This document shows, one piece after another, positions 11,243 through 22,406 of a stretch of DNA of 64,000 nt (position 1 is its first letter; each line of letters opens with the position of its first letter). The translations under genes were made by a program, and so were the position numbers. The notes under the pieces are model-generated. The model did no database searches. It saw only the letters and a list, made by a program, of their open reading frames with translations, and was not told the origin of the DNA. Origin of the DNA: Arsenophonus sp046530765 (GTDB taxonomy: Bacteria; Pseudomonadota; Gammaproteobacteria; Enterobacterales; Enterobacteriaceae); assembly GCA_046530765.1 (NCBI GenBank), contig JBHEQS010000002.1, positions 1-64,000 on the forward strand. The letters are read 5' to 3'.

Positions 11243-11668
11243 ATGATGTCATACTTGCCTGATAAAAATAAATTTTTGTGTAATTTTTTGCGTTGTCATA
11301 ATTGGGAAGAAAAATATCTTTATTTAATTGAGTTGGGAGAAAAATTATTACCACTAAATTATACGCAGAAACAAGTAAAAAATAAGATCTTAGGGTGTCA
11401 AAGTAATGTTTGGATTGTTACGGAGCCTAATGGTAACGGCAATATTAAATTTTTTGGTGACAGCGATGCGTCTATAGTTAAGGGTTTAGTTGCATTAGTG
11501 ATAATTATTTTTCAAAATAAAACTTGGGAACAAATTTTAACAACAGATAGTAAAATGTTTTTTAAAAATCTTGAACTAGGTGAGCACTTGACTCCATCAA
11601 GAAGTAATGGATTACATGTTATGATTAAAACAGTTATGGAACGCGCAAGAAAAAATTCAATTAAATAG
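11243..11668 (+). CDS. sufE: SufE, sulfur acceptor for SufS
   Basis: Accepts sulfane sulfur from SufS and relays it to SufB. The 141-aa product matches E. coli SufE (138 aa) from LPDK through the C-terminus; the active cysteine lies in GCQSNVW (E. coli C51). Two adjacent ATG codons (11243, 11246) could serve as start; the second would give MSYLPDK, closest to the E. coli MALLPDK start. Last gene of the suf operon, 29 bases after sufS. No clear terminator follows. Confidence 0.97.
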   Translation: MMSYLPDKNKFLCNFLRCHNWEEKYLYLIELGEKLLPLNYTQKQVKNKILGCQSNVWIVTEPNGNGNIKFFGDSDASIVKGLVALVIIIFQNKTWEQILTTDSKMFFKNLELGEHLTPSRSNGLHVMIKTVMERARKNSIK

Positions 11669-13181
11669 TTAGATATTAGTTAATTATTGATATTGCAATG
11701 TAAAATTTGTGAAATATATATAATATATGTATAAAACATATCAGATTATTATTTTAATGTGATTAATAATTAATGTTATTGATATTGAATACTTATTATA
11801 ATACATTATAATATACTTAACTAAAATCATCATTATGTAGTTTACATTACAAGCTCTTATTGTAGGCTATAGGCTTATTAAATGTTAATTTTGTGTTAGT
11901 TTTGTTTGTATAATGAAATATGAACTAATAACATTATCTTATTAATCTATAATAAATAATATTAATCTGAAATTAGTAGTTATTATATTGTTATTAATTA
12001 ATATGATTTATAGCAACAAACAAATGTAATACACATAAAATAGTAATAACTCTTTATTAATTAATTAAAATTTAACTAGAATTACAATCAAATATTTATA
12101 AATGTAATTATGATAATTATATTATATTTATAATGGTATTTTTTATATTTTAATGATAATTATATATGTGTTTATGACTTGATGTTATTTTATGTTAAGA
12201 AGTAATACCTTATTTACGACAGTAACTATACTTTTAGTATTTCATTCTATATAAATTAGAATCTTATTTATTTAAGATATCAATATATAAAAATCGTTTT
12301 TTTTAAATTAAATGATAAAAATAAATTAACAGAAATTATTATATGAAAATAGATAATAAAAATTTAAATAAGTATAATAATTATAAATCTATATAATTAA
12401 TATATATAAATGATTAAAAAATATCTTCAACAATCAATATTAAGAATACATTGCCTGCTTACGTTGTATTGTGTTGTGTTTTATATATCATATAATTGTA
12501 ATGTTAAAAAAATATAAATCAAAATTATATAACAATATTATTTAAATTAATTGTATCTAATAAATAATAAAGTATCTAGATGTGTGCACTATTAATTTTT
12601 AAACTCAATTATATAACTTTTATGTCTATAAAACTATATTTACAGCGTTAATTAGCAAGATTAATTTATTTTTAACTTAATTAATATTGTTGTGTACTTA
12701 ACTGAACTTATTATATGAGTACTTTATTTCACTTCACTTCACTTCACTATTTAATTTTATATAATGTTTCTGATTTAGTTATTTTTTTAAGAAATTTTTT
12801 ATTAAAAAAAACAAGAAAATATAAATTTGTATATTCTTTATTATTTTTTAATGCTTTTTTTTGTAAAAAATAATTTTTATTAAAAACATAAGTATTTTCT
12901 TTTTCTATCAAAAAAATAAATTCTATTTTTAATTTTTAATTTTTAATTTTTAAGTTAAAAAACATTTACTTGCTCTTAAGTTATTTAAGAATTTTAACAA
13001 AATTTAATTATTTTATCTATTATAAGAGGTGATCCTATAATTTAAATTGCTATATTTATGCATTACAGATTAATTAGATATGTATAAATATAAAATTAAT
13101 TTTATCTAAAATAAATTTAAGTAAATATTAACAATAAAAAGAGCTTAACTTAATAAATCTTTATATTTATTATTAATAGAA
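11669..13181. other. AT-rich gap between sufE and pykF
   Basis: In E. coli, lpp and ldtE lie here. No lipobox, coiled-coil heptads or L,D-transpeptidase motif could be read on either strand, so both appear erased. Visible structure: four TTCAC units at about 12728-12748 and four TTTTTAA units at about 12928-12955. Confidence 0.6.
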
Positions 13182-14594
13182 TTATAATATATGGATAGAT
13201 GATGTATTTGTCGTGCCACTTGGCACTAATGCTCCTGAAACCATTACGACAATATCACCTTTTTCGGCCATATTATTTGTTAAAGCAACTTCTTTTCCGA
13301 TACGATAAAAATCATCTGTAGATGCAATTTCTTTCACTAATTGTGGAATAACACCTTTTACTAATAATAACTGATAGGATGTTTTTTCATTAGTTGTTAA
13401 AGCAAGAATTGGCGCTGTTGGAAAATATTTACGTATTGATTTCGCCGACTTACCTCCATATGTTGCTACTATAATCAATTGAGAATTTAATTTTTCTGCC
13501 ATTTCAACCGCACTTCGACAAACAACTTCAGTAATTCGTAATTTATGTCTTATTTTTCTATCATCAATACGACTTGCTATGACTCGATCTGTTCGTTCGC
13601 AAATGGTTGCCATAATTTTTATTGATTCGATAGGATATTTCCCTTTAGCACTTTCACCAGATAGCATTACTGCATCAGTGCCATCCAAAATAGCATTAGC
13701 AACATCACCGGCTTCAGCGCGAGTAGGGCGTGGATTATTAATCATAGAATCTAACATTTGTGTTGCAGTAATAACGACTTTACGAGCAGCAACGCATTTT
13801 TCGATTATCATTTTTTGTGCAAAAATAACTTCTTCAACTGGAATCTCAACTCCAAGATCACCACGCGCTACCATGATACCATCAGAGACTTCTAAAATTT
13901 CATCGAAATTGTTTAATCCTTCTTGATTTTCGATTTTAGATATTATTTGTATATTTTTACCGTCATTGTGTATCAGATGAGTGCGAATTTTTTCTACATC
14001 GGCTCTTTTTCTAATAAAAGAAGCAGCAATAAAATCAACTCCTTGTTTACAAGCAAAAATTAAATCTTGTTTATCTTTTTCTGCCAACGCCGGCAAGCTA
14101 ATTGATACACCAGGTAAATTAACACCTTTATTTTCACCTAAAACACCATTGTTGAGTACTCGGCATGTGAAATCACTGGATGTAATGGATAAAACTTTCA
14201 TTCCAATTAAACCGTCATCAATTAAGACAATATTGCCTGGCTTAAGATCACTAGGCAAATCTGGATACGTTACAGCAACTCTATATTGATTACCAATTAC
14301 TGATGTATCAGTAGTAAAAGTGAAAATTTGACCGATTTTTACTGATACATCCTTACCATTTTCGAGTTGCATTGTGCGAATTTCTGGTCCTTTAGTATCT
14401 AATAATATAGCTGCTTGTTTATTTTTTTGAGTGCAGATAGCTCGAAGATTTTTGATACGATTAGAATGTTCTTCATGATCACCATGTGAAAAATTTAGCC
14501 TCATTACATTCATACCAGCATTAAGTAATTGCAATAGTTTTTCTTTAGATTCCGTTTTAGGACCAATCGTACAAACAATTTTTGTTTTTTTCAT
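13182..14594 (-). CDS. pykF: Pyruvate kinase I
   Basis: Last step of glycolysis: phosphoenolpyruvate plus ADP to pyruvate plus ATP. It also closes the PTS cycle, since PEP drives sugar import by the man genes in this window. The 470-aa product has exactly the E. coli PykF length, starting MKKTKIVCTIGPKTES. Conserved blocks include the substrate and metal site ISKIENQEGLNNFDEIL, the GVEIPVEEV segment and the signature MDSMINNPRPTRAEAGDVAN. The C-terminal allosteric domain is intact, ending SGALVPSGTTNTSSIHIL. Monocistronic. sufE to pykF is the ancestral enterobacterial order. Confidence 0.98.
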   Translation of the reverse strand: MKKTKIVCTIGPKTESKEKLLQLLNAGMNVMRLNFSHGDHEEHSNRIKNLRAICTQKNKQAAILLDTKGPEIRTMQLENGKDVSVKIGQIFTFTTDTSVIGNQYRVAVTYPDLPSDLKPGNIVLIDDGLIGMKVLSITSSDFTCRVLNNGVLGENKGVNLPGVSISLPALAEKDKQDLIFACKQGVDFIAASFIRKRADVEKIRTHLIHNDGKNIQIISKIENQEGLNNFDEILEVSDGIMVARGDLGVEIPVEEVIFAQKMIIEKCVAARKVVITATQMLDSMINNPRPTRAEAGDVANAILDGTDAVMLSGESAKGKYPIESIKIMATICERTDRVIASRIDDRKIRHKLRITEVVCRSAVEMAEKLNSQLIIVATYGGKSAKSIRKYFPTAPILALTTNEKTSYQLLLVKGVIPQLVKEIASTDDFYRIGKEVALTNNMAEKGDIVVMVSGALVPSGTTNTSSIHIL

Positions 14595-16889
14595 AATAAT
14601 TAATCTATAGTTTTGTATAAGTATTTATTAATTAATTTTAGTGCTATATCAGATTTTTTCTTTCGTATATTAGTTATTTGCCTTAAAATAGATAAAATTT
14701 ACTTCTATTTAGACGAAATAAGTAGCGCAATAAATAAATATCATACATTATTATTGCAATTGATTCATAATTATCGATAAAATTATTTTATTATTTAAGA
14801 TATTATTATATTGCATTTGATGCACACCTATTTGGTTTATAATTAGAAAAAATAAACATATAAATAAATTTTACATTAAGTTTTGAACTTTAATAAAATT
14901 TAAAATTAAATAAGATTTTATTTATATAAAAAAATAGCAATAATATTATTTCATGTTAAATATTTAATTTAATTTAGACAAATATTCATAAAATAACAAA
15001 AAATAATATTTAAGATTTGATAAAGTATTTTAAGTAAAAATATAACAACTATTTATATTTATAAATAAATAATATTTTATTTACCAAAGAAAACAAATTA
15101 CTTCTTAATTAGTACTCTATATCAAAATTGTCCTTAATAATTATAGTTAATGATAATATCTGTTTAATATATTGTAGAAGAAAATAAATTGTATGTGCTC
15201 GTCAATTTAATAATTAAATATTATTAAATAATATACATAAACAACACTAGACAAATACTAGCGATTAATTTTTAATAGTAAATATCAGTGATATTTCTTC
15301 TTATGTATAGTCTATGAAAGAATAATCAAATATATAGAAATCATGTTTAAAAATAGACTGATATTATTTTGAATAAATAATTATAATTTATTTAACGAAA
15401 ATGAAATTTTTGTATAGTTATTTAGATAAATTATACAATATATTAATTAATTAAAATATAAAATGGATTATTAACAATTAGATATAAATAAAGTTTTTTA
15501 TTAAATTTAGTTTTATATGTTTAATCTTTAATTTTCTAATTAAATAACAGTAATGTGATATTGTGTAAATTTAAGAAAAAAAAGATTGTATATAAAATTA
15601 ATGTTCCGAATATAAAAGTTATTGAATATAAAGAATTAACATAAAATAAAACAATATGGTCATTAATAAAATGTTATGAATAAAATTCATATACTTTTAT
15701 TATAAATTATTTAATGAATTTTTTATTTAAAAATATAAAAAAATTAATATTAGTGGTTAAATTATCTAAAATACTGAATTTTAATTTTCTTAAAAGTATT
15801 TTTTATATTAGAGACATCATATTAAATATAATAATTAATCACTTAGAAGAGAATAATAGAAAAAAACTAATAATTGTTATGTTGATAAACTTAAATAAAA
15901 AGCACTTATTTACCAGTATATATAAATCTAAAATATCAAGTAAACCACTAATCTATTTTGCATTAATTCTCTGAGAAAATTCTATTTCTAAATAGAATTA
16001 ATTTATTAATTTTCATGCAAAAAAATAATAAATTAATATTAAAAACAAATTTAAGTAATATTTATACGATATAATATAATTTTGAAAATTATTTATCACT
16101 TAATTTAAATAGCTATTGTCTAAAATATTTCTACATACTAAAATATCTAAGAATTTAATAAAATATTTTAGTTAAAAAGTAAAACTTTATCAAAATAATG
16201 TAAATACACTTCTCACTAATAATATAGAATGAGTTTACTTGTTATCTTTCTTATCTGGTATTATTATATCTTCTTGAAAAATCAAGATTATTTTATGTAT
16301 AAAATTACTTATATAATATAATATTTAAAAAGGTATTAAAAGTGGTAAATCAAATAAAACTTACATCATTATATATAAAATATTGTTTTGTTAAATAATC
16401 TATAGAAATGGATAAAATGAAATGAGAATTGATTTCGATATTGATCACTTATTTTTATACTGATCAAATTAAAAGTAAGAACTTTACATAAACTCTTATT
16501 AAAACTTTTAATAATAAAAGTAATATTATATATTTTATAACTTTTAACTTTTAATTCTTTATTGACTAATATTAGTATATGAATTTTAAAAAAAATATAT
16601 ATGATATATATTAGTTAACTAGTTGTTTATCAAACATTTTCAAATGAATTATTGTAATCAATATACTGAACATAATAAATATTGATAACTATTAATATTT
16701 TATTGTTGATGGAATTCTTGTTATAATATTAAAATATTAATAACATATTTTTTTGTTTATCTGTTTAATTAGAATAGATAAAGAAAAATTATTAATTGTA
16801 ATTTTAGTAAAATCAATTTTTTAGGTTTTGCAATATATCAAAATATTTATTGATATCGTTAGTTATTTATTGTTTTTAAATTAGCATTA

Positions 16890-16917
16890 AATTGTAATTA
16901 ATATATTAATTACAATT
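16890..16917. repeat. 28-bp perfect palindrome
   Basis: AATTGTAATTAATA followed directly by its reverse complement with no loop. No gene is adjacent. One of the family of long AT palindromes in this window. Confidence 0.6.
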
Positions 16918-17892
16918 GTACACTTATTCAATATTTTCATAAAACAGTAGTACATCAATAAATATATTAATTTTAAAATTAATATATATTTCTATTCATT
17001 AATTTCGTGAGCTAAATGAAATAATCAATTATTTAATTTATTGATTCATTCCATAATCTTTTAAATTTTATAAATCTTCTAGTAATTTAGTTTTCTATAT
17101 TTTGTAAGTTTTTTATAAAATTTAAATTGTATTTAAATCTTGACTTACTTTATCTATGCTTTAATTACAGATATAATAATATTATACTTTGTATCTTATA
17201 CAGATATCTTAATTTCTGTAACATTTTATATTTACAATGTGACTAATTCAGATTAATATTGTTGTATTAAATTCACTGATGGTTAATATTCAGTGAATGT
17301 ATAAAGTTGACTATGATCCTATACTATGAACTACAATCATTTACATTACGTCCTAACTACGGATTAATTTTTAGTTTTGTATATTTATAAAATGTAATAG
17401 TATGTTTAAAAAAAATCTTAAGTTTTTACTAGTATTATGCTTAGATTTTTTTCTTATTGATTTTTAATTAATATTGCCAAGGATAAACTAATTTATTAAT
17501 CTGAATATACATTTTTTGATTTACTATTGTTTACGTTGATATATATTTTATTTATTAATATAACCATTAAAACTATGATAATTTCTACTAATATTTTAAT
17601 TCAATTAACTAAACAATACAACTAGACAATCATTGATACAAGTGTGATCAATTTCAATGTTACTATTTCTCTCATATTTTACTTTTTTAACAATGAACAT
17701 TATTAAAGATTAGGATTATCTCTTTAAGTAAATTGTTGTCTTTATTTTCTACAAAGATTAGATAATCTAAATATCTTAATATATTAAATTAAGAAGTTTT
17801 AAATATTTATTATCTATATACATAAAGCTTACTGCCTTATTTGTGACTACAGATCTATTATATTGTTTGTTATACATTATAATTGCACCGAA

Positions 17893-17926
17893 TCTACAGA
17901 TAAAATTTTAAAATTTTATCTGTAGA
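17893..17926. repeat. 34-bp perfect palindrome at the end of the sodB fossil
   Basis: TCTACAGATAAAATTTT is followed immediately by its exact reverse complement, giving 17-bp arms with four G/C pairs each and no spacer. It lies where the C-terminus or terminator of the putative sodB remnant is expected on the minus strand, so it may be that gene's old terminator. The arms are perfect although the gene itself is unreadable. Confidence 0.6.
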
Positions 17927-17929
17927 ATA

Positions 17930-18545
17930 TTATTAAGTTGTATTATTTTATACTGTATTATTAAAATATCTAAATCATTAGTAGCTTTATTTATAATGTT
18001 TATAAAAACTCATATTTTGGCTGTTATAAGTTAGTAATAGTCTATGCAAGATTTTTTAACTTTATTTCATCAAAATTTAACTATTGCGTTTAAGATATCT
18101 ATTAACTATAAATTTTATTTTTCATTAATTAAAAATATAGTCTATAATTGTATTTCTTCACTAAAATTTATTTATTAGTCAACAATATTTTAATTTTCAT
18201 TTATGTATTAATTTTCTTATATACTTAAATTAATATTCGTGATATTAACGAATAGTGAATGCACTATGAATCATTACATTTTTAACTTTATATACTTGTT
18301 ATTAATTAATTTTTATTAAATATTAAATATTATAATAATATTTAATTATGTTTATTTTTTATTCTGTAGATAACTTAGTCTTTCTATAAAGACGACTAAC
18401 TTGTATTTTTCTATTTAGAGATCTATAATCTAATAAGTTTGTTGTCCTATAAGAAACCACTTGAAATAATTTATAATACATTTTGTTTATTGAAACTAAT
18501 TCATATCATTTCGTCTAAATTATTTTAAAAATTAAAATTTAATAA
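17930..18545 (-). pseudogene. sodB: tentative sodB (iron superoxide dismutase) fossil
   Basis: Predicted by E. coli order (grxD, mepH, sodB, with sodB opposite to grxD). The minus strand gives fragments in the right order: G-Q-Q-T-Y for the GKHHQTY helix, then Q-N-K-K-stop-T-stop-L-N-I for NNAAQVWNHTF (stops replacing Gln and Trp codons), and further on N-I-I-N-K-A-T-N-D-L-D-I-L for NAGTPLTTDATPL. Several frameshifts and deletions are needed, and the HAYYIDYRNARPGY metal-site block is not visible. Each match is weak; the order and strand are the main support. Confidence 0.35.
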
Positions 18546-18963
18546 TATTTAACATCTTTAACAATTTATTATAAATTACTTCCTATTATTAAATAATAAT
18601 ATTTTAACTTCTTTAAAATAACATCAATTTTTTAAGAAATAATTTTTCTATTAAAGCATTAGTTCTTTATAATAAATATTATGAATAGAGTAATTTACAC
18701 CTCATTTCTATTATTTCGTACAAACTAAATTAGAGTTCTTTTAAACTTTGAAATTATTTGCCTCTCCACTTTTCCATTAATAAAAAAAATGTAAATACAA
18801 ATTTAATTACTAATATTAAAATTTACTAAATTGTTTTATTTGTATAGAAATAAAAGTTAATAAAGATAAGAAGATAATTATCAAATATCTATAGAAAGTG
18901 ATATTTTTGTTTAAATATATAAAATTATTGCAACATAATAAATTTAATTTTGAGGAAATATTA

Positions 18964-19311
18964 ATGACTACAATAGAAAAAATTGAATATCAGATAAATA
19001 AAACTCCAATTCTTTTATACATGAAAGGTTCACCACAATTCCCAAGTTGTGGTTTCTCAGCCAAAGCTGTTCAGGCTCTTTGTGCCTGTGGTAAACATTT
19101 TGTTTATATAGATATTTTACAACATCCTGATATTCGCAGTGAATTACCTAAGTATGCAAAATGGCCAACATTTCCTCAGCTATGGATTGATGGTGAGCTA
19201 ATTGGAGGGTGTGATATTATTATTGAAATGTATCAGAATGGTGAATTACAGAAAATAATTACAGAGACTGCCAATAAATATCATATTTCAGAATATTCTA
19301 TTACTGAGTAG
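18964..19311 (+). CDS. grxD: Monothiol glutaredoxin GrxD (Grx4)
   Basis: Monothiol glutaredoxin that binds a [2Fe-2S] cluster with glutathione and moves clusters to client proteins or, in E. coli, pairs with BolA. The active site CGFS is at residues 29-32. The start at 18964 is chosen because it follows a good GAGGA site (about 18952) and yields 115 aa beginning MTTIEKIEYQI, like E. coli MSTTIEKIQRQI. The frame stays open to 18898, but that N-terminal extension has no counterpart. It faces rnt, with a shared hairpin at 19381-19403. Its usual partner gene bolA is a pseudogene here. Confidence 0.97.
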   Translation: MTTIEKIEYQINKTPILLYMKGSPQFPSCGFSAKAVQALCACGKHFVYIDILQHPDIRSELPKYAKWPTFPQLWIDGELIGGCDIIIEMYQNGELQKIITETANKYHISEYSITE

Positions 19312-19380
19312 TTGAAATAATATTTATAAATAACCAATAAATTATAATGAAGAGAAATTATCTATTAGAACTATATTTAG

Positions 19381-19403
19381 CTAATTAATTATTTATTAAT
19401 TAG
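19381..19403. terminator. hairpin between convergent grxD and rnt
   Basis: Arms CTAATTAAT and ATTAATTAG with loop TATTT. The stem overlaps the rnt stop codon (19396-19398) and lies 70 bases behind grxD. Position suggests a shared bidirectional terminator, although the stem is almost pure A/T and would be weak. Confidence 0.4.
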
Positions 19404-20035
19404 TTATTAACGGCCATCCACCTAATTTTTTCCATTTATTTACGATTTCACAAAAAAGCAATGCTGTCCTATCTGTATCGTAAAGTGCACAATGCGCCTG
19501 TTTTCCATCAAATGGAATGTTGGCAGTATAACAAGCTTTAGCTAAAATTGTTTGTCCAAAAACTAGTCCGCTAAGTGCAGCAGTATCAAAAGTGGAAAAA
19601 GGGTGGAATGGATTGTCTTTCAGATTCGATCGTTTAGTTGCTGCCATAATAAAACTATGATCAAAATTTGCATTATGACCTACAACGATTGCTCTTTTGC
19701 AATAATTATTTTTAATTCCTTTTCTAACCATTTCAAAAATTTCATGCAAAGCAGTATATTCATTGACAGCATTTCGCAAAGGATTAGTTGGATCGATTCC
19801 AGTAAAAGTTAGAGAAGTTGTTTCTATATTAGCCCCATCAAAAGGAGTAACATGAATATGTAATTTTTCATCAATTTTTAACCAGCCATCTTGATCCATT
19901 TTTAGAGTAATAGTTGCAACTTCTAATAACGCATCTTGTTGCGCATTAAAACCGCCAGTTTCTACATCGATCACGACCGGATAATAACCCCTAAAACGCG
20001 TTGCTAGCGTATTAATACAATTTTTTTTTTAACAT
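19396..20035 (-). CDS. rnt: RNase T with a poly-A frameshift near the start
   Basis: DEDD exoribonuclease that trims the 3' ends of tRNA and other stable RNAs. The main frame holds the whole catalytic domain: D and E in VIDVETGGF, HNANFDHSF, and the late H and D in QAHCALYDTDRTALLF. Upstream of the first in-frame GTG the same frame still encodes A-T-R-F-R-G-Y-Y-P-V, matching E. coli CDRFRGFYPV, so the true start lies further up. An ATG at 20035 followed by TT and ten A (T10 on the plus strand, 20021-20030) is out of frame by one base. With nine A it would give M-L-K-K-N-C-I-N-T-L-A-T before RFRG, exactly the 12 residues E. coli has. The gene probably depends on polymerase slippage in the A tract, or is newly broken. 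Confidence 0.85.
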
Positions 20036-20084
20036 TTTTTAAAACTTTATACTTGAGAATAAAAAATATTATGCCATTTTTGCT

Positions 20085-20340
20085 TAACGTATATTAAATT
20101 GGCTTAAGTTATAGAAGTATTTAAATAAATTCTTGATTGACTACATAAAATATAATTTATCTAAATTATTAGTGATATTTTATTTAAATTAATTACTGTT
20201 AATTGATAGTCATCATAATTTTACATAAATGTAATAAATATAGAATAGTTTTCCTGTCCATATTATAAAGAATATTTTTAGATTTCTAATACATATTAGT
20301 ACTATACTAATTAGTACGCTTATCTAGTATTGAATAAATA
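20085..20340 (-). pseudogene. gloA: gloA (glyoxalase I) fossil
   Basis: Lies directly upstream of rnt on the same strand, as gloA does in E. coli. One minus-strand frame gives K-Y-S-L-stop-Y-G-Q-E-N-Y-S-I-F-I for E. coli KYSLAFVGYGPETEEAVI, then N-Y-D-D-Y-Q-L for NWGVDKYEL and I-S-L for IALSV. After a deletion of roughly 25 codons it gives I-I-F-Y-V-V-N-Q-E for VIAFVEDPD, ending near I-L-L for IELI. It has several stops and no start codon. Loss of GloA removes the main glutathione-dependent methylglyoxal route. Confidence 0.65.
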
Positions 20341-20544
20341 CTATAATTATTTGCAATTTAATTACAGTACATTCATCATTACAATCAATAATAAAAATAA
20401 ACTTACATCCAGGATCTAAACTTATTAGTAGGTAAATACATATCTAGTATTTTACTATTAAAATTATAGTGAGATTTAAAGAGTAACTAATAATAATATT
20501 ATTCTCTAACTTAATAACATCTATTAAACTATAACTTATATTAT

Positions 20545-20751
20545 ACTAATATAACAATATTATAATATTGTTATATTAGTTAATCAATTATTTTTAACAA
20601 TAAGTTGTATATATATTAGAAATTAACAAATACAATTATTTTATAATTGTATTTGTTAATAGATAACAAACCAGATAGATAGATAACTTTTCAAGTCAAT
20701 TAAATGACTTGCATTATTAAATTTATTAAAATGTATAATAAATTTAATAAT
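20545..20751. repeat. cluster of four perfect inverted repeats
   Basis: In 207 bp: a 36-bp palindrome without loop at 20545-20580 (half-site ACTAATATAACAATATTA); 18-bp arms with loop TTT at 20622-20660 (ATTAACAAATACAATTAT); 7-bp arms CAAGTCA/TGACTTG at 20692-20711; and 16-bp arms ATTATTAAATTTATTA with a 7-base loop at 20713-20751. No arm of the three long repeats has a mismatch. No gene ends here apart from the distant gloA fossil. Confidence 0.75.
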
Positions 20752-20795
20752 AAATGATATATTTTATAGTAAAATTTAATATATATAACATCATA

Positions 20796-20850
20796 TTTAA
20801 AAAATAAAAAATAAAAAATAAAAAATAAAAAATAAAAAAAATAAAAAAGA
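20796..20850. repeat. AAAAAAT tandem run
   Basis: Five or six consecutive A-rich 7-mers (AAAAAAT) interrupted only by length variation of the A tract. A simple-sequence slippage product. Confidence 0.7.
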
Positions 20851-21094
20851 AAACTATTTTTTTAGTATTCATTTAAGTTTATTTGTAACAACGTCTAAAT
20901 TATTAAATTTCAAAAAAACTAATTTAATAATTTTATCTATGTAAATTTATCAAATTTTATATAATTAAATTATTAAAAAATAGATAGTATTTATTAAATA
21001 AGCAGTTTTATAACTAAACATTAAAGTACTAGAAAGTATTATAAATAATTTATTAAATATATTTTATTAATTAATATTAAATATTAAGCAAACG

Positions 21095-21143
21095 TTACCT
21101 TTTTACTCAATTATTGTTTTATAATAATTGAGTAAAAAGGTAA
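21095..21143. repeat. inverted repeat with 21-bp perfect arms
   Basis: Arm TTACCTTTTTACTCAATTAT plus one more T, a 7-base loop GTTTTAT, then the exact complement. Each arm holds four G/C pairs. This is one of the longest stem-loops in the window and stands alone in non-coding DNA. Confidence 0.75.
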
Positions 21144-22271
21144 AACAGTGTTACAATTTAGTTAATTATATGAAATCTATAATATAATTACACTCATTTA
21201 ATCAACATAAAGTTAAATTTTGTTGAAACTATTATAGTTAATTTATATATGATAAGAAATATTTTTTTTATTATACAAGTTGATTTATAGTTTAACTATT
21301 TTGTTTTATTAAATTACTTTTATATATTTATTAAGAATAAATACTTCATCTAATCATTTCTTATAAATACAATAATTAAAATAATTTTAACCATAGTCTA
21401 AATTTTATTATTTAATAACCTACAAAATCAATATAGTACTTATTTGGTGCATACTTTATGTGTTATAATTACAGATTTTAATACTAACAAAGATTGTGCA
21501 TGTAGATGCGCCTATATTATTTTTTTGTACTTCTTTAATATAAGAAGTAGTATAAATTTTTAATAAAGTATTCTTTTATTTGTATACTCGAATTAAGTTG
21601 TAATTTAAACTAAAGTAATATAACATGACTATTGTTAGATGTAATATACAGAATAAAATTAATCTATATTTAAATATATAAACATATATTTAAATATTAT
21701 AAATTATTATAAATTTTCAAATCAATAAGCTATTGTTAGTAATTATCTTGAATAAATAAAGTAAAATATAGAAATAATTATATCAAATAATAAATTATAT
21801 TTTATAAATAAAATATTTAATTTTGATTACATTATAAAATTTAGTTATTCATTACATTTTGGTGTAGAAATCTAATATATATCGATAAATAATTAGTTAA
21901 TTTAATAATTTTATTAAAAGATAGTTTCTTGCTTCGTAAATTGTATTATTTTAGATATTTATTTAATAATGTCTCTAATTTTATTAGTTTACTTGAAAAC
22001 TTAATAATTTAAGTAAAAAGTACTAGAATATAAATATAATATTTCATATTTGGACTGATAATATTAAAATAAATCTTGTTATAATAGTAATTTCTGACTA
22101 AAATTTATACCACTCAATGCTTATTTTGGAAATTAAATTCTATAAAATATCTCTAAAAATATTTAATCCTCAGTTATTATAAATAATATATAAGGTAATA
22201 CTTAAATTTATCAAAAATATTATACATAGACGATATTAGCAATATTAACAATTAATTCAGTAATTTAGTTT

Positions 22272-22316
22272 TGTTTTACTACAAAATAAATATAAAATTT
22301 ATTTTGTAGTAAAACA
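22272..22316. repeat. inverted repeat with 20-bp arms
   Basis: Arms TGTTTTACTACAAAATAAAT and its complement around loop ATAAA, perfect. It lies 190 bp upstream of pdxH. Confidence 0.7.
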
Positions 22317-22356
22317 TAAAATAACTTTTTTGTATATTAAATTAATTATATGAATG

Positions 22357-22406
22357 AAATAACATATAAACACAATTTTATTATTAATTATGTTTATATG
22401 TTATTT
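22357..22406. repeat. inverted repeat with 16-bp arms
   Basis: Arms AAATAACATATAAACA and its complement around an 18-base loop, about 100 bp upstream of pdxH. It could influence pdxH transcription or be a relic terminator; the sequence does not decide. Confidence 0.6.

Larger units (their letters stand above)
14595..18963. other. 4.4-kb AT desert between pykF and grxD
   Basis: E. coli carries sodB, purR, ribC, mdtK, tRNA-Val genes and others in the matching interval. Only a tentative sodB fossil (17930-18545) could be aligned. Perfect palindromes lie at 16890-16917 and 17893-17926. An 86-codon open frame at 15714-15974 has the composition of random AT sequence (Ile/Lys/Asn/Leu) and no recognisable domain, so it is not called a gene. 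Confidence 0.6.

Noticed and set aside
11669..13181. lpp or ldtE between sufE and pykF
   Set aside because: Searched by eye on the expected strands; no lipobox, heptad pattern or transpeptidase motif could be read.
15714..15974. 86-codon open frame between pykF and grxD
   Set aside because: Composition (Ile, Lys, Leu, Asn) is that of random AT-rich DNA; no motif, no coding-type codon pattern, no synteny support.
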